Positions 31,182 through 44,137 of a DNA stretch of 61,127 nucleotides are shown here, one piece after another. The position numbers were made by a program, and so were the translations under genes. The notes below the pieces were generated by a model. The model searched no databases and was not told the DNA's origin. It saw only the letters and a list, made by a program, of their open reading frames with translations. This stretch comes from Fictibacillus sp. FJAT-27399 (GTDB lineage: Bacteria; Bacillota; Bacilli; Bacillales; Fictibacillaceae): the NCBI RefSeq assembly GCF_001510655.1, contig NZ_LMVC01000009.1, forward strand, positions 1 to 61,127, in the 5' to 3' direction. The stretch's first letter is position 1, and each line of letters starts with the position of its first letter.

Positions 31182-33260
31182 ATGGCAAGAGAATTCTCCT
31201 TAAAAAATACGCGTAATATCGGTATCATGGCTCACATCGATGCTGGTAAAACAACGACAACTGAACGTGTACTATACTATACAGGTCGTATCCATAAAAT
31301 TGGTGAAACTCATGAAGGAGCTTCACAAATGGACTGGATGGAGCAGGAACAAGAGCGCGGAATCACAATTACTTCCGCTGCAACAACTGCTCAGTGGAAA
31401 GGTCACCGTATCAACATCATTGATACTCCTGGACACGTAGACTTTACAGTAGAAGTAGAACGTTCATTGCGTGTATTAGACGGAGCTGTAGCTGTACTCG
31501 ATGCTCAGTCTGGGGTTGAACCGCAAACTGAAACAGTATGGCGTCAAGCAACAACTTACGGGGTTCCCCGTGTAGTATTCGTTAACAAAATGGACAAGAT
31601 CGGTGCTGACTTCCTTTACTCTGTAAAGACTCTTCATGACCGTCTTGGTGCAAATGCGCACCCAATTCAGCTTCCTATCGGTGCTGAAGACCAATTTGAG
31701 GCAATCATCGACCTAATCGAGATGAAAGCTGTATTCTACGGAAACGACCTTGGAACTGACATTGAAGTAGGCGAAATTCCTGCTGAACATGTTGAGCTAG
31801 CTGAAGAGTACCGTGGAAAACTTATCGAAGCGGTAGCTGAGCTTGATGAAGAATTGATGATGAAGTACTTAGAAGGCGAAGAGATTACAAACGAAGAAAT
31901 CAAAGCAGGTATCCGTCAAGGAACTTGTAACGTTGAATTCTTCCCTGTAATCTGTGGATCTGCATTTAAGAACAAAGGTGTTCAGCTAATGCTGGATGCA
32001 GTTCTTGACTACTTGCCAGCTCCAGTCGATGTAGAAGCAATCAAGGGTACACTCCCTGATTCTGAAGAAGAAGTAACTCGCGAATCAAGCGACGAAGCTC
32101 CATTCTCTGCATTGGCATTTAAAGTTATGACTGACCCTTATGTCGGTAAACTTACATTCTTCCGCGTATACTCCGGAACATTGAACTCAGGTTCATATGT
32201 ACAGAACTCTACTAAAGGCAAGCGTGAGCGCGTTGGACGTATCCTTCAAATGCACGCAAACCACCGTGAAGAGATCTCTGCAGTATATGCTGGTGATATC
32301 GCAGCAGCTGTAGGTTTGAAAGATACAACAACTGGTGATACTCTCTGTGATGAGAAATCCCAAGTTATCCTAGAATCTATGGTATTCCCTGAGCCGGTAA
32401 TCCACTTATCTATCGAGCCTAAATCTAAGGCCGACCAAGATAAAATGGGTATGGCCCTTGCGAAACTTGCTGAAGAAGATCCTACTTTCAGAACTGAAAC
32501 TGACGAAGAAACTGGACAAACGATCATCGGGGGAATGGGTGAACTTCACCTTGATATCCTTGTTGACCGTATGAAACGTGAATTCAAAGTTGAAGCTAAC
32601 GTAGGTGCTCCACAGGTTGCTTACCGTGAAACAATCCGCCAAGCGGCTAAAGTTGAAGGTAAGTTCGTACGTCAGTCCGGTGGTCGTGGACAATACGGTC
32701 ACGTTTGGATCGAATTCGAACCAGGTGAAGAAGGATCTGGATTCGTATTCGAAAACAAAATCGTCGGTGGTGTTGTTCCTCGTGAATACGTCCCAGCGGT
32801 ACAAGCCGGTATCGAAGAATCAATGAAAAATGGTATGCTTGCAGGATTCCCATTGCTTGATCTTAAAGCAAGAATCGTTGACGGTTCATACCATGACGTT
32901 GACTCCAACGAAATGGCGTTTAAAATTGCCGGATCAATGGCACTTAAAAACGCGAAAGCAAAATGTGACCCTGCAATTCTTGAGCCGATCATGAAAGTTG
33001 AAGTAACGGTTCCTGAAGAGTACATGGGAGACATCATGGGTGACGTAACTTCCCGACGCGGACGCGTTGAGGGTATGGAAGCCCGCGGTACTGCTCAAAT
33101 CGTTAAAGCGATGGTACCACTAGCTGAAATGTTTGGTTATGCAACATCTCTTCGTTCTCGTACACAAGGGCGCGGAACTTATTCCATGCACTTCGATCAT
33201 TACGAAGAAGTACCAAAATCAATTTCAGAAGAAATCATCAAAAAATCAACTGGTCAATAA
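31182..33260 (+). CDS. fusA: Elongation factor G
   Basis: Translocation GTPase of 692 residues. G1 [12 protein letters not shown] near 17-28, G3 DTPGHVDF and G4 NKMDK are intact; domains II-V follow, with [16 protein letters not shown] in domain IV. AAGGAGAG precedes the ATG. No fusidic-acid resistance change was assessed. Confidence 0.98.
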   Translation: MAREFSLKNTRNIGIMAHIDAGKTTTTERVLYYTGRIHKIGETHEGASQMDWMEQEQERGITITSAATTAQWKGHRINIIDTPGHVDFTVEVERSLRVLDGAVAVLDAQSGVEPQTETVWRQATTYGVPRVVFVNKMDKIGADFLYSVKTLHDRLGANAHPIQLPIGAEDQFEAIIDLIEMKAVFYGNDLGTDIEVGEIPAEHVELAEEYRGKLIEAVAELDEELMMKYLEGEEITNEEIKAGIRQGTCNVEFFPVICGSAFKNKGVQLMLDAVLDYLPAPVDVEAIKGTLPDSEEEVTRESSDEAPFSALAFKVMTDPYVGKLTFFRVYSGTLNSGSYVQNSTKGKRERVGRILQMHANHREEISAVYAGDIAAAVGLKDTTTGDTLCDEKSQVILESMVFPEPVIHLSIEPKSKADQDKMGMALAKLAEEDPTFRTETDEETGQTIIGGMGELHLDILVDRMKREFKVEANVGAPQVAYRETIRQAAKVEGKFVRQSGGRGQYGHVWIEFEPGEEGSGFVFENKIVGGVVPREYVPAVQAGIEESMKNGMLAGFPLLDLKARIVDGSYHDVDSNEMAFKIAGSMALKNAKAKCDPAILEPIMKVEVTVPEEYMGDIMGDVTSRRGRVEGMEARGTAQIVKAMVPLAEMFGYATSLRSRTQGRGTYSMHFDHYEEVPKSISEEIIKKSTGQ

Positions 33261-33306
33261 TTCTTGCCAGTTGTAACATGCTTGCTTTTCATGTAATCTA
33301 AAATAG

Positions 33307-33326
33307 GCAGACAACCTGTCTGTTTT
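33307..33326 (+). promoter_or_regulatory. Short hairpin between fusA and tuf
   Basis: CAGACA-ACC-TGTCTG followed by TTTTATAA in the 112-base gap. It is weak; partial termination or processing is possible. No good promoter is seen for tuf. Confidence 0.45.
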
Positions 33327-33372
33327 ATAAAAAAATAAATTTTTTTACACATATTAAGGAGGAATCTTTCTC

Positions 33373-34563
33373 ATGGCTAAAGAGAAATTTGATCGTTCCA
33401 AAACGCATGCCAATATTGGTACAATCGGTCACGTTGACCACGGTAAAACAACTTTAACAGCTGCAATTACTTCTGTACTTGCAAAGAAATCTGGTAAAGG
33501 TCAAGCTATGGCTTACGACCAAATCGACGGTGCTCCAGAAGAGCGCGAACGTGGAATCACAATCTCAACTGCACACGTTGAGTACGAAACTGATTCTCGT
33601 CACTATGCACACGTAGACTGCCCAGGACATGCTGACTATGTTAAAAACATGATCACTGGTGCTGCACAAATGGACGGAGGGATCCTAGTAGTATCTGCTG
33701 CTGACGGCCCAATGCCACAAACTCGTGAGCACATCCTTCTTTCTCGTCAAGTAGGTGTACCTTACCTAGTAGTATTCTTGAACAAATGTGACATGGTTGA
33801 TGACGAAGAGCTTCTTGAACTAGTTGAAATGGAAGTTCGTGACCTTCTTACTGAGTACGATTTCCCAGGAGACGATGTTCCTGTAATCAAAGGTTCTGCT
33901 CTTAAAGCTCTTGAAGGAGACGCTGAGTGGGAAGCTAAAATCATCGAACTTATGGACGCAGTTGACGAGTACATCCCAACTCCTCCACGTGACACTGAAA
34001 AACCATTTATGATGCCTGTTGAGGACGTATTCTCAATCACTGGCCGTGGTACTGTTGCTACTGGACGTGTTGAGCGTGGACAAGTTAAAGTCGGAGACGT
34101 TATCGAGATCCTTGGTCTTACTGAAGAGCCAAAATCAACAACTGTAACTGGTGTTGAAATGTTCCGTAAACTTCTTGACTATGCTGAAGCTGGTGACAAC
34201 ATCGGTGCACTTCTTCGTGGGGTTTCCCGTGACGATGTTGAGCGTGGACAAGTTCTTGCTAAGCCAGGAACTGTTAAAGCTCACACTAAATTCAAATCAG
34301 AAGTATACGTACTTTCTAAAGAAGAGGGTGGACGTCATACTCCATTCTTCTCTAACTACCGTCCTCAGTTCTACTTCCGTACAACTGACGTAACTGGTAT
34401 CATCCAACTTCCAGAAGGAACTGAAATGGTTATGCCTGGAGACAACATCGAAATGACTGTTGAACTAATCGCTCCAATCGCGATCGAAGAAGGAACTAAG
34501 TTCTCTATTCGTGAAGGTGGACGTACAGTAGGCGCTGGAGTAGTATCATCTATCCAAGCGTAA
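33373..34563 (+). CDS. tuf: Elongation factor Tu
   Basis: Delivers aminoacyl-tRNA to the ribosome; the most abundant protein of the cell. It has 396 residues with [15 protein letters not shown] (P-loop), DCPGHADY and NKCDM. AAGGAGG precedes the ATG, and a strong terminator ends the str operon. Confidence 0.98.
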   Translation: MAKEKFDRSKTHANIGTIGHVDHGKTTLTAAITSVLAKKSGKGQAMAYDQIDGAPEERERGITISTAHVEYETDSRHYAHVDCPGHADYVKNMITGAAQMDGGILVVSAADGPMPQTREHILLSRQVGVPYLVVFLNKCDMVDDEELLELVEMEVRDLLTEYDFPGDDVPVIKGSALKALEGDAEWEAKIIELMDAVDEYIPTPPRDTEKPFMMPVEDVFSITGRGTVATGRVERGQVKVGDVIEILGLTEEPKSTTVTGVEMFRKLLDYAEAGDNIGALLRGVSRDDVERGQVLAKPGTVKAHTKFKSEVYVLSKEEGGRHTPFFSNYRPQFYFRTTDVTGIIQLPEGTEMVMPGDNIEMTVELIAPIAIEEGTKFSIREGGRTVGAGVVSSIQA

Positions 34564-34572
34564 GTTCATTTC

Positions 34573-34608
34573 TCAAAAAAGCATCCCTTTATGGGATGCT
34601 TTTTTTAT
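34573..34608 (+). terminator. Terminator after tuf
   Basis: AAAAGCATCCC and GGGATGCTTTT form a strong stem with a short loop and seven T. Confidence 0.93.
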
Positions 34609-34692
34609 GTTCCTTAAAACAGAAGGCTTAGCTGTGTTTTATTTATATAGAAGAAACCCGTTTTTTTATTATTGGTAATTCCCGATCAGACC

Positions 34693-34721
34693 TTGCTTTT
34701 ACAGGGTTGAGGGCCTATAAT
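34693..34721 (+). promoter_or_regulatory. S10 operon promoter 1
   Basis: TTGCTT, 17 bases, perfect TATAAT (34716-34721) in the 370-base tuf-rpsJ gap. Confidence 0.75.
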
Positions 34722-34762
34722 AGAAAAAGTGTGCGGCTGATGAAAATATTTATAAGAATAGC

Positions 34763-34791
34763 TTGCAATGGGCAGCTGTTTTTACTATAAT
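34763..34791 (+). promoter_or_regulatory. S10 operon promoter 2
   Basis: TTGCAA, 17 bases, perfect TATAAT (34786-34791), 70 bases downstream of promoter 1. The leader to rpsJ contains CTGACA and TGTCAG (about 34832-34873), which can enclose a GC-rich hairpin loop. Confidence 0.78.
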
Positions 34792-34820
34792 AAGTAATGT
34801 TGGTCATTCATTTGCGATGA

Positions 34821-35243
<423 letters not shown>

Positions 35244-35290
35244 GAATTAACATATAAAAAATTTAAAACAATCAATAGGAGGTGTGACTA

Positions 35291-35929
35291 ATGGCCAAAG
35301 GAATCTTAGGTAAAAAAGTAGGAATGACTCAAGTATTCGCAGAGAACGGTGATCTTATCCCAGTTACTGTAGTTGAAGTTACTCCAAACGTTGTTCTTCA
35401 AAAGAAAACTGCTGAAAACGACGGTTACGAAGCAATCCAATTAGGATTTGATGATAAGAAAGAAAGCCGTGTGAACAGGCCTGCAAAAGGGCATGCTGCT
35501 AAAGCTAACACAAACCCTAAGCGCTTCGTTAAAGAATTCCGCAATGTACAAGGCGCGGATTTTGAAGTTGGTCAGGAAGTCAAGGTAGATATTTTCGCAG
35601 AAGGTGACGTTGTAGACGTAACCGGAACATCAAAAGGTAAAGGATTCCAAGGTGTAATTAAACGCCACGGACAATCCCGCGGACCTATGAGCCACGGTTC
35701 CCGTTACCACCGTCGTCCTGGTTCTATGGGTGCAGTTGACCCTAACCGTGTATTCAAAGGTAAAAACCTACCTGGACGTACAGGCGGAGATACAATTACT
35801 GTTCAAAACCTAGAAGTTGTAAAAGTTGATGCTGAGCGCAACTTACTTCTTATCAAAGGTAACGTACCTGGTGCGAAAAAGAGCTACGTTACAATCAATG
35901 CAGCTGTAAAAGCTAAAGAAGCTAAATAA
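35291..35929 (+). CDS. rplC: 50S ribosomal protein L3
   Basis: Early assembly protein near the peptidyl transferase centre, and helper of Mini-RNase III. It has 212 residues; [16 protein letters not shown] and [17 protein letters not shown] are typical. AGGAGGTG precedes the ATG. Confidence 0.97.
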   Translation: MAKGILGKKVGMTQVFAENGDLIPVTVVEVTPNVVLQKKTAENDGYEAIQLGFDDKKESRVNRPAKGHAAKANTNPKRFVKEFRNVQGADFEVGQEVKVDIFAEGDVVDVTGTSKGKGFQGVIKRHGQSRGPMSHGSRYHRRPGSMGAVDPNRVFKGKNLPGRTGGDTITVQNLEVVKVDAERNLLLIKGNVPGAKKSYVTINAAVKAKEAK

Positions 35930-35946
35930 GAAGGGAGGATACATCG

Positions 35947-36570
35947 ATGCCTAAAGTAGCTATTTACAAACAAGATGGTTCTCAAGCTGGCGATTTAGAG
36001 CTTAATGCTTCCGTTTTCGGTATTGAACCAAACCAAAATGTATTATTTGATGCTGTAATCATGCAGCAAGCGTCACTTCGTCAAGGTAACCACGACGTGA
36101 AAAACCGTTCTGAAGTTGCCGGTGGTGGACGCAAACCATGGAGACAAAAAGGAACTGGACGTGCTCGTCAAGGTTCAATCCGTTCTCCGCAATGGGTAGG
36201 CGGTGGAGTCGTTTTCGGACCAACGCCAAGAAGCTATTCTTACAAATTGCCTAAGAAAGTTCGCCGTTTAGCTATTAAATCTGCACTTTCTTCAAAGGTA
36301 ATCGATAATAACCTAGTAGTTCTTGATGCTCTTTCTTTGGATGCTCCAAAGACTAAAGACATGAAGCAAGTACTGACAAATCTATCCGCAGATCGCAAAG
36401 CACTTGTTGTGACAGGAGATTTCAACGAATTTGTTGCTTTATCTGCTCGTAACATCCCTGGTGTAACTGTTGTTACAGCAACTGGTGTTAATGTGCTTGA
36501 TGTGCTTAACCACGACAAGCTTGTTATGACAAGAGACGCTGTGGAAAAAGTAGAGGAGGTGCTTGCATAA
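35947..36570 (+). CDS. rplD: 50S ribosomal protein L4
   Basis: 207 residues; its long loop lines the exit tunnel ([19 protein letters not shown], wild-type macrolide region). GGGAGG precedes the ATG and its stop overlaps the rplW start by one base. Confidence 0.97.
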   Translation: MPKVAIYKQDGSQAGDLELNASVFGIEPNQNVLFDAVIMQQASLRQGNHDVKNRSEVAGGGRKPWRQKGTGRARQGSIRSPQWVGGGVVFGPTPRSYSYKLPKKVRRLAIKSALSSKVIDNNLVVLDALSLDAPKTKDMKQVLTNLSADRKALVVTGDFNEFVALSARNIPGVTVVTATGVNVLDVLNHDKLVMTRDAVEKVEEVLA

Positions 36571-36857
36571 TGGATGCACGTGATATTATTAAGCGCCCCG
36601 TAATTACAGAGCGTTCTACTGAAATTATGGCTGACGGAAAATACACTTTCGAAGTTGACACTCGCGCAACAAAGACTCAAATCAAAATTGCGTTGGAAGA
36701 CATTTTCGGAATTAAAGTTGCATCAGTAAACACTGCGAACTACAAAGGGAAATTCAAACGTGTAGGTCGTCATACTGGTTATACTTCAAAACGTAAAAAA
36801 GCAATCATTACTTTAACTCCAGGAAGCAAAGAATTGGACTTCTTTGAAGGAGTTTAA
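36570..36857 (+). CDS. rplW: 50S ribosomal protein L23
   Basis: 95 residues; surrounds the tunnel exit and docks trigger factor and [23 protein letters not shown] is the N-terminal signature. TAATG overlap with rplD and an internal GAGGAGGTG point to coupled translation. Confidence 0.97.
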   Translation: MDARDIIKRPVITERSTEIMADGKYTFEVDTRATKTQIKIALEDIFGIKVASVNTANYKGKFKRVGRHTGYTSKRKKAIITLTPGSKELDFFEGV

Positions 36858-36885
36858 GATCAACAAGTAAAGGAGGGAAACACAA

Positions 36886-37716
36886 ATGGGTATCAAAAAG
36901 TTTAAACCGATCACTAACGGTCGCCGTGGTATGACTCAGCTTGACTTTGCTGAAATTACTACTGACCAACCAGAAAAATCATTGCTTGCACCACTAAGCA
37001 AAAAAGCCGGACGCAACAACCAAGGTAAACTTACTGTTCGTCACCAAGGCGGTGGGCACAAGCGTAAATACAGAATCATCGACTTTAAACGCAACAAAGA
37101 TGGAATACCAGGACGCGTTGCTACAATCGAGTATGATCCAAACCGTACTGCAAACATCGCGCTAATCAACTATGTTGATGGTGAAAAACGTTACATCCTA
37201 GCTCCTAAAGGACTTAAAGTAGGCCAAGAAATCATGTCTGGCGTTGGCGCTGACATTAAAGTAGGGAATGCACTTCCACTAGCGAACATTCCTGTAGGTT
37301 CTACAATCCACAACATCGAGCTAAAACCTGGCAAAGGCGGACAGCTTGCTCGTTCTGCTGGTGCTGAAGCTCAACTTCTTGGTAAAGAAGAAAAGTATGC
37401 TCTTGTTCGTTTAGGCTCTGGAGAAGTTCGTATGATCCTTCTAACTTGCCGTGCAACAATCGGTCAAGTAGGTAACCTTGAGCATGAACTTGTTAACGTA
37501 GGTAAAGCAGGTCGCTCTCGCTGGATGGGTATCCGTCCAACAGTTCGTGGTTCTGTAATGAACCCTAACGATCACCCACACGGTGGTGGTGAAGGACGCG
37601 CTCCAATCGGACGTAAATCACCAATGTCACCATGGGGCAAACCGACTCTTGGCTACAAGACTCGTAAGAAAAACAAAACAACCGACAAGTACATCGTACG
37701 CCGTCGTAAAAAATAA
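36886..37716 (+). CDS. rplB: 50S ribosomal protein L2
   Basis: 276 residues; needed for subunit association and peptidyl transfer. The C-terminal GRGSV region with [18 protein letters not shown] holds the conserved histidine. AAAGGAGGG precedes the ATG. Confidence 0.98.
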   Translation: MGIKKFKPITNGRRGMTQLDFAEITTDQPEKSLLAPLSKKAGRNNQGKLTVRHQGGGHKRKYRIIDFKRNKDGIPGRVATIEYDPNRTANIALINYVDGEKRYILAPKGLKVGQEIMSGVGADIKVGNALPLANIPVGSTIHNIELKPGKGGQLARSAGAEAQLLGKEEKYALVRLGSGEVRMILLTCRATIGQVGNLEHELVNVGKAGRSRWMGIRPTVRGSVMNPNDHPHGGGEGRAPIGRKSPMSPWGKPTLGYKTRKKNKTTDKYIVRRRKK

Positions 37717-37726
37717 CGTGTTTGTT

Positions 37727-37748
37727 CTACGGTTCAATCGAACCGTAG
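37727..37748 (+). promoter_or_regulatory. Hairpin between rplB and rpsS
   Basis: CTACGGTTC-AATC-GAACCGTAG, nine pairs and a four-base loop, no T run. Probable mRNA processing or stability hairpin inside the S10 operon. Confidence 0.6.
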
Positions 37749-37773
37749 CGCAGTCGCGAAGGGAGGTTCACGT

Positions 37774-38052
37774 ATGGGTCGCAGTTTGAAAAAAGGACCT
37801 TTTGTTGATGACCACTTAATGAAAAAAGTTGAAGGCTTGAACGAAACTAATGACAAAAAAGTTGTTAAAACTTGGTCTCGCCGTTCTACAATTTTCCCGG
37901 AATTCATCGGACACACATTAGCAGTATATGATGGACGTAAGCATGTGCCGGTTTATGTTACAGAAGACATGGTCGGACATAAGTTGGGTGAATTTGCACC
38001 AACTCGTACTTACAAAGGTCATGCCGCTGATGATAAGAAAACAAGACGTTAA
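37774..38052 (+). CDS. rpsS: 30S ribosomal protein S19
   Basis: 92 residues; forms a head complex with S13. [18 protein letters not shown] start and [12 protein letters not shown] are typical. GGGAGG precedes the ATG. Confidence 0.97.
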   Translation: MGRSLKKGPFVDDHLMKKVEGLNETNDKKVVKTWSRRSTIFPEFIGHTLAVYDGRKHVPVYVTEDMVGHKLGEFAPTRTYKGHAADDKKTRR

Positions 38053-38071
38053 TTGAGGGGAGGTACACAAA

Positions 38072-38413
38072 ATGCAAGCAAAAGCTGTTGCTAAACAAGT
38101 GCGTATTGCTCCTCGTAAGGCTAGAATTGTTATCGATCTGATTCGAGGTAAGCAAGTAGGCGAAGCACTTGCGATCTTACGCCTAACACCAAAAGCTGCT
38201 TCTCCAGTGATTGAAAAGGTGTTAAAGTCTGCTATCGCAAACGCGGAACACAACTATGAAATGGAACCAAACAACCTTGTGGTATCATCTGCATTCGTAG
38301 ATGAAGGCATTACGTTAAAACGTTTCCGTCCTCGTGCAATGGGACGTGCAAGCCGTATTAACAAGCGTACTAGCCACATCACTATCGTTGTTTCTGAAAA
38401 GAAGGAGGGATAA
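38072..38413 (+). CDS. rplV: 50S ribosomal protein L22
   Basis: 113 residues; its hairpin reaches the tunnel constriction. [17 protein letters not shown] and [17 protein letters not shown] are typical. GGGGAGG precedes the ATG. Confidence 0.97.
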   Translation: MQAKAVAKQVRIAPRKARIVIDLIRGKQVGEALAILRLTPKAASPVIEKVLKSAIANAEHNYEMEPNNLVVSSAFVDEGITLKRFRPRAMGRASRINKRTSHITIVVSEKKEG

Positions 38414-38416
38414 GAC

Positions 38417-39076
38417 GTGGGTCAAAAAGTAAATCCGATAGGACTACGTATTGGCGTCATCCGTGACTGGGAGTCAAAGTGGTACGCTGACAAAGACTAT
38501 GCTGATCTATTACACGAAGATCTTAAAATTCGTAATTATATCGAAAAGCGTTTAAAAGACGCGGCTGTATCCGGCGTTGAAATCGAACGTGCAGCTAACC
38601 GCGTAAACATCACGATCAAAACTGCTAAGCCTGGTATGGTTATCGGTAAGGGTGGTACTGAAGTCGAAGCACTTCGTAAAGCACTTAACGAACTAACTGG
38701 CAAGCGAGTACATGTAAACATCTTTGAAATCAAGCAAGCTGATGTTGATGCTAAGCTTGTTGCTGAAAATATTGCTCGTCAATTGGAAAACCGTGTGTCT
38801 TTCCGTCGTGCAATGAAGCAATCGATCCAACGTTCTATGCGTGCTGGAGCAAAAGGAATCAAGACAGAAGTATCAGGACGTCTTGGTGGAGCAGATATCG
38901 CTCGTTCAGAATCTTACAGTGAAGGAACTGTTCCTCTTCATACCCTTCGTGCAGACATCGACTACGGAACTGCAGAAGCAGACACAACTTACGGTAAAAT
39001 CGGCGTTAAAATCTGGATCTACCGTGGGGAAGTCCTTCCAACAAGAGGAACGAAAAAAGCGGAAGGAGGAAAATAA
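38417..39076 (+). CDS. rpsC: 30S ribosomal protein S3
   Basis: 219 residues; forms the mRNA entry pore with S4 and S5. [17 protein letters not shown] start and a KH-domain GxxG (GMVIGKGG) are present. GTG start, with GAAGGAGGG inside the end of rplV. Confidence 0.97.
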   Translation: MGQKVNPIGLRIGVIRDWESKWYADKDYADLLHEDLKIRNYIEKRLKDAAVSGVEIERAANRVNITIKTAKPGMVIGKGGTEVEALRKALNELTGKRVHVNIFEIKQADVDAKLVAENIARQLENRVSFRRAMKQSIQRSMRAGAKGIKTEVSGRLGGADIARSESYSEGTVPLHTLRADIDYGTAEADTTYGKIGVKIWIYRGEVLPTRGTKKAEGGK

Positions 39077-39078
39077 TT

Positions 39079-39513
39079 ATGTTATTGCCAAAACGTGTTA
39101 AATACCGCCGTGAACACCGCGGGAAAATGCGCGGACGTGCAAAAGGCGGAGCTGAAATAGCATTCGGCGAATATGGTTTGCAAGCTGTTGAAGCATCTTG
39201 GATCACAAACCGCCAGATCGAAGCAGCTCGTATCGCGATGACTCGTTACATGAAGCGTGGCGGTAAAGTATGGATTAAAATTTTCCCATCTAAACCTTAT
39301 ACAGCTAAACCTCTAGAAGTCCGAATGGGTTCTGGTAAAGGGGCGCCTGAAGGTTGGGTTGCTGTAGTAAAACCAGGAAAAATCATGTTTGAAATCGCTG
39401 GTGTATCCGAAGAAGTAGCTCGCGAAGCACTTCGTCTTGCTGCACACAAGCTTCCTGTGAAATGTAAATTTGTAAAACGCGAAGAAGTGGGTGGTGACAC
39501 TAATGAAGGCTAA
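39079..39513 (+). CDS. rplP: 50S ribosomal protein L16
   Basis: 144 residues; contacts A- and P-site t[23 protein letters not shown] and [17 protein letters not shown] are typical. It overlaps rpmC by 11 bases. Confidence 0.97.
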   Translation: MLLPKRVKYRREHRGKMRGRAKGGAEIAFGEYGLQAVEASWITNRQIEAARIAMTRYMKRGGKVWIKIFPSKPYTAKPLEVRMGSGKGAPEGWVAVVKPGKIMFEIAGVSEEVAREALRLAAHKLPVKCKFVKREEVGGDTNEG

Positions 39514-39706
39514 TGATATCCGTAACTTGACCACTGCTGAAATTGAACAAAACGCTAAGTCTTTGAAAGAAGAGCTTTTCAATCTTCGCTTTCAACTAGC
39601 TACAGGTCAATTAGAAAACCCTGCCCGCATTCGTGAAGTTCGTAAAGCAATTGCCCGTGCAAAAACTGTTTTACGTGAAAGAGAGCTAGGGATTACTAAC
39701 GCTTAA
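39503..39706 (+). CDS. rpmC: 50S ribosomal protein L29
   Basis: 67 residues, two helices, at the tunnel exit beside L23. [20 protein letters not shown] is the signature. ATG 39503 (MKANDIRNL) matches homologues; the upstream frame extension inside rplP is rejected. Confidence 0.96.
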   Translation: MKANDIRNLTTAEIEQNAKSLKEELFNLRFQLATGQLENPARIREVRKAIARAKTVLRERELGITNA

Positions 39707-39727
39707 CATTGAGAGGAGGTTCGCACA

Positions 39728-39991
39728 ATGAGTGAACGTAACCAGCGTAAAGTTTATGTTGGCCGTGTTGTATCTGACAAGATGGACAAAACAATCACTG
39801 TGCTTGTAGAGACTTACAAAAAACACCCTTTATATAACAAGCGTGTTAAGTACTCTAAGAAATTTAAAGCTCATGATGAAAACAACACTGCAAGAGTAAA
39901 TGATATGGTAAGAATCATGGAAACTCGTCCGCTTTCTAAAGACAAACGTTTCCGTTTAGTAGAAGTGGTTGAAGTAGCAGTAGTTATTTAA
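39728..39991 (+). CDS. rpsQ: 30S ribosomal protein S17
   Basis: 87 residues, OB fold, primary 16S binder. [18 protein letters not shown] and [19 protein letters not shown] are typical. GAGAGGAGG precedes the ATG. Confidence 0.97.
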   Translation: MSERNQRKVYVGRVVSDKMDKTITVLVETYKKHPLYNKRVKYSKKFKAHDENNTARVNDMVRIMETRPLSKDKRFRLVEVVEVAVVI

Positions 39992-40035
39992 TATATGTTC
40001 GGATCGAAAATGTATCCGAAAGGAGGTCAATTCGC

Positions 40036-40404
40036 ATGATTCAACAAGAGACTCGTTTAAAAGTAGCTGACAACTCAGGTGCTCGTGAGTTACTTTGTAT
40101 TAAAGTTCTTGGTGGTTCTGGACGTAAATACGCAAACGTTGGTGACATCATCGTCTGTTCTGTAAAATCTGCAACACCAGGCGGCGTTGTTAAGAAAGGT
40201 GATGTCGTTAAAGCGGTTGTTGTTCGTACGAAACGCGGAATGCGCCGTAACGATGGATCTTCCATCCGTTTTGACGAAAACGCAGCAGTAATCGTTCGTG
40301 ATGACAAGGGTCCTCGTGGTACTCGTATTTTTGGACCAGTTGCACGTGAACTTCGTGACAAACAATTCATGAAGATCGTATCACTTGCTCCAGAAGTACT
40401 TTAA
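40036..40404 (+). CDS. rplN: 50S ribosomal protein L14
   Basis: 122 residues; forms an intersubunit bridge and is a RsfS docking site. [19 protein letters not shown] start. AAAGGAGG precedes the ATG. Confidence 0.97.
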   Translation: MIQQETRLKVADNSGARELLCIKVLGGSGRKYANVGDIIVCSVKSATPGGVVKKGDVVKAVVVRTKRGMRRNDGSSIRFDENAAVIVRDDKGPRGTRIFGPVARELRDKQFMKIVSLAPEVL

Positions 40405-40460
40405 TTATCAATAGAATGCAAGGCTCAAAAAGTAGGCTTGTAAGGAGGTGCAACACGCTC

Positions 40461-40775
40461 ATGCCAATGCATGTAAAAAAAGGCGATAAAGTACAAGTGA
40501 TTTCTGGTAAGGATAAAGGCAAACAAGGAGTAATTCTTGAAGCTTATCCGAAACAAAATCGTGTCCTTGTAGAAGGCGTTAATATCGTTAAGAAACACGC
40601 GAAACCGTCTCAGGCTAATCCACAAGGTGGAATCGTAAGCCAAGAAGCTCCGGTTCACGTTTCTAACGTAATGCCTCTTGATCCAAAGACTGGTGCTCCT
40701 ACCCGTGTAGGTCACAAAGAAGTCGATGGTAAAAAAGTTCGTGTAGCTAAATCAGGTGAATTTTTAGATAAATAA
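40461..40775 (+). CDS. rplX: 50S ribosomal protein L24
   Basis: 104 residues; KOW-domain assembly initiator ([18 protein letters not shown]). ATG 40461 is ten bases after AAGGAGGTG; ATG 40467 (MHVKKGD, as in homologues) would be 16 away. The extension from 40416 is rejected. Confidence 0.95.
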   Translation: MPMHVKKGDKVQVISGKDKGKQGVILEAYPKQNRVLVEGVNIVKKHAKPSQANPQGGIVSQEAPVHVSNVMPLDPKTGAPTRVGHKEVDGKKVRVAKSGEFLDK

Positions 40776-40799
40776 TAGCAGTGAAAGGAGGGCATCTTG

Positions 40800-41550
<751 letters not shown>

Positions 41551-41582
41551 TACCCTGAACAAAGGGAAGGAGGTAAATATCA

Positions 41583-41981
41583 ATGGTCATGACAGATCCA
41601 ATTGCAGATATGCTTACTCGTATTCGCAACGCTAACACTGTTCGTCACGATAAATTAGAGGTTCCTGGCTCAACGATTAAGAAAGAAATCGCAGAAATCC
41701 TCAAGCGTGAAGGCTTTGTACGTGATGTGGAATACATTGAAGATAATAAACAAGGGATGATTCGCATCTTCCTTAAATACGGTTCTAACAATGAACGTGT
41801 AATTACTGGTCTTAAACGTATCAGTAAGCCTGGACTACGTGTTTATGCAAAATCAACTGAACTTCCACGAGTACTTGGAGGATTAGGGATTGCACTAGTA
41901 TCGACTTCTAAAGGCGTTCTAACTGACAAAGAAGCTCGCCAGCAACAAGTCGGCGGCGAAGTATTAGCATACGTTTGGTAA
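41583..41981 (+). CDS. rpsH: 30S ribosomal protein S8
   Basis: 132 residues; central-domain assembly protein. [20 protein letters not shown] start and [18 protein letters not shown] end. AAGGAGG precedes the ATG. Confidence 0.97.
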   Translation: MVMTDPIADMLTRIRNANTVRHDKLEVPGSTIKKEIAEILKREGFVRDVEYIEDNKQGMIRIFLKYGSNNERVITGLKRISKPGLRVYAKSTELPRVLGGLGIALVSTSKGVLTDKEARQQQVGGEVLAYVW

Positions 41982-42009
41982 AAATTAAGCAGCGAATGGA
42001 GGTGTCATT

Positions 42010-42549
42010 ATGTCTCGCATAGGTAATAAACCTGTTGAAATCCCAAGCGGCGTAACAGTTGATTTGAAGGAGAACAACCTTGTCACTGTTAAAGGTCCTA
42101 AGGGTGAACTAACTCGTAAATTCCACAACGATATTAAAATCAATGTGGCTGAAAGCACAATCACTTTTGAGCGCCCGAGCGATCACAAAGATCATCGTGC
42201 TTTACACGGAACAACTAGAAGCGTACTTAACAACATGGTTGTTGGTGTTACAACTGGATATGAAAGAGCACTAGATATCATTGGTGTAGGTTACCGTGCT
42301 TCTAAGTCTGGTAACAAACTTATCCTTAACGTTGGATACTCTCATCCAGTAGAAATCGTTCCTGAAAAAGGAATTGACATTGATGTTCCTTCTAACACGA
42401 AAGTAATTGTTAAAGGTATCGATAAAGAACGCGTTGGCGAAATCGCAGCAAACATCCGTTCAGTACGTGCTCCTGAGCCTTACAAAGGTAAAGGTATCCG
42501 TTATGAAGGTGAGTTTGTACGACGCAAAGAAGGTAAGACTGGTAAATAA
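42010..42549 (+). CDS. rplF: 50S ribosomal protein L6
   Basis: 179 residues; two RNA-binding repeats near the sarcin-ricin loop. [20 protein letters not shown] is the signature. GGAGGTG precedes the ATG. Confidence 0.97.
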   Translation: MSRIGNKPVEIPSGVTVDLKENNLVTVKGPKGELTRKFHNDIKINVAESTITFERPSDHKDHRALHGTTRSVLNNMVVGVTTGYERALDIIGVGYRASKSGNKLILNVGYSHPVEIVPEKGIDIDVPSNTKVIVKGIDKERVGEIAANIRSVRAPEPYKGKGIRYEGEFVRRKEGKTGK

Positions 42550-42584
42550 GGCCGTTAAGAAGTTAGCGGAAAGGAGTGCATAGG

Positions 42585-42947
42585 ATGATCACTAAAGCGG
42601 ATAAAAATGTCGCTCGTAAAAAAAGACATGCTCGTGTTCGCCGCTCTGTAATCGGAACAGCACAACGTCCTCGTTTGAACGTATTCCGTTCTACCAAGCA
42701 TATTTATGCTCAACTGATCGATGATCAAAACGGAGTTACAATCGCATCTGCCTCTTCATTAGATAAAGGCGTTGATGTTAAAAACGGCGGTAACGTTGAA
42801 GCTGCTAAGGCAATTGGCGAAGCCATTGCTAAACGCGGTGCAGAAAAAGGCGTTAAAGTAGTAGTATTCGACCGTGGCGGATATCTATATCATGGACGTG
42901 TAAAAGCATTAGCTGATGCAGCCCGTGAGGCTGGGTTAGAATTTTAA
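42585..42947 (+). CDS. rplR: 50S ribosomal protein L18
   Basis: 120 residues; carries 5S rRNA into the large subunit with L5. [20 protein letters not shown] and [16 protein letters not shown] are typical. ATG 42585 is preferred; the GTG at 42576 overlaps the ribosome-binding site. Confidence 0.97.
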   Translation: MITKADKNVARKKRHARVRRSVIGTAQRPRLNVFRSTKHIYAQLIDDQNGVTIASASSLDKGVDVKNGGNVEAAKAIGEAIAKRGAEKGVKVVVFDRGGYLYHGRVKALADAAREAGLEF

Positions 42948-42964
42948 TAGAAGGAGGGAAACTG

Positions 42965-43462
42965 ATGCGTATCGACCCTAATAAACTTGAACTTGAAGAA
43001 CGTGTCGTAACGGTCAACCGTGTAGCGAAGGTTGTAAAAGGTGGACGTCGTTTCCGCTTTGCTGCAGTCGTTGTCGTTGGTGACAAAAATGGTCATGTCG
43101 GATTTGGTACTGGTAAAGCACAAGAAGTACCAGATGCTATCCGTAAAGCAATTGAAGACGCAAAGAAAAATCTTATTACAGTACCAGTTGTTCGTACAAC
43201 GATCCCTCACCAAATTACAGGACAATTTGGCGCAGGAAAAGTATTGCTTAAGCCTGCTTCTGAGGGTACTGGAGTTATCGCGGGCGGACCTGTCCGTGCG
43301 GTACTAGAACTTGCTGGTGTTGGCGATATTCTTTCTAAATCTCTTGGATCTAACAACCCGATCAACATGGTGCGTGCTACGATCGAAGGATTAAGAAATC
43401 TTAAACGCGCTGAGGACGTTGCGAAACTTCGCGGCAAATCAGTAGAAGAGCTTTTAGGTTAA
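42965..43462 (+). CDS. rpsE: 30S ribosomal protein S5
   Basis: 165 residues; accuracy and mRNA entry. [20 protein letters not shown] keeps the wild-type spectinomycin loop. GAAGGAGGG precedes the ATG. Confidence 0.97.
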   Translation: MRIDPNKLELEERVVTVNRVAKVVKGGRRFRFAAVVVVGDKNGHVGFGTGKAQEVPDAIRKAIEDAKKNLITVPVVRTTIPHQITGQFGAGKVLLKPASEGTGVIAGGPVRAVLELAGVGDILSKSLGSNNPINMVRATIEGLRNLKRAEDVAKLRGKSVEELLG

Positions 43463-43476
43463 GGAGGGAATAGTAG

Positions 43477-43665
43477 ATGGCTAAGAAATTAGAAATCACC
43501 CTCACACGCAGTGTTATCGGTCGTCCTGAGAATCAGCGTGTAACTGTTAAGACTCTAGGTCTTAGAAAAATGCATCAAACGGTTGTTCACGAAGATAACG
43601 CAGCAATCCGTGGAATGGTTAACAAGGTATCTCACCTTTTAACTGTTACTGAAATCGACGCGTAA
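43477..43665 (+). CDS. rpmD: 50S ribosomal protein L30
   Basis: 62 residues: [18 protein letters not shown] start, single-domain short form of bacteria. AAGGAGGG precedes the ATG. Confidence 0.96.
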   Translation: MAKKLEITLTRSVIGRPENQRVTVKTLGLRKMHQTVVHEDNAAIRGMVNKVSHLLTVTEIDA

Positions 43666-43696
43666 AACGATAAATAAATCATGAGGAGGTGCTCAG

Positions 43697-44137
43697 ATGA
43701 AACTTCATGAGTTGAAACCAGCTGAAGGATCCCGTTCAACACGCAACCGTGTAGGACGCGGTATCGGATCAGGAAATGGTAAAACCAGTGGACGTGGTCA
43801 CAAAGGACAAAAGGCTCGTTCTGGTGGAGGAGTTCGTCCGGGATTTGAGGGTGGACAAAATCCATTAGCACGTCGTTTGCCTAAACGTGGATTCACAAAC
43901 CCAACTCGTAAAGAGTACTCAATTGTTAATCTTGAAAAACTTGCTCGTTTTGAAGAAGGAACAGAGGTAACTCCAGAACTTCTTATCGAAACTGGCGTAG
44001 TAAGCAAAGAAAATAGCGGCATTAAAGTTCTAGGAAATGGCAAGTTAGGAGTTAAGCTTACAGTTAAGGCCCACAAATTCTCTGCTTCTGCTAAAGAAGC
44101 TATTGAAGCGGCCGGCGGAAAAACTGAGGTGATCTAA
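43697..44137 (+). CDS. rplO: 50S ribosomal protein L15
   Basis: 146 residues; glycine-rich N-terminal tail ([20 protein letters not shown]) threads into 23S rRNA. Its stop overlaps the secY ATG by one base. Confidence 0.97.
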   Translation: MKLHELKPAEGSRSTRNRVGRGIGSGNGKTSGRGHKGQKARSGGGVRPGFEGGQNPLARRLPKRGFTNPTRKEYSIVNLEKLARFEEGTEVTPELLIETGVVSKENSGIKVLGNGKLGVKLTVKAHKFSASAKEAIEAAGGKTEVI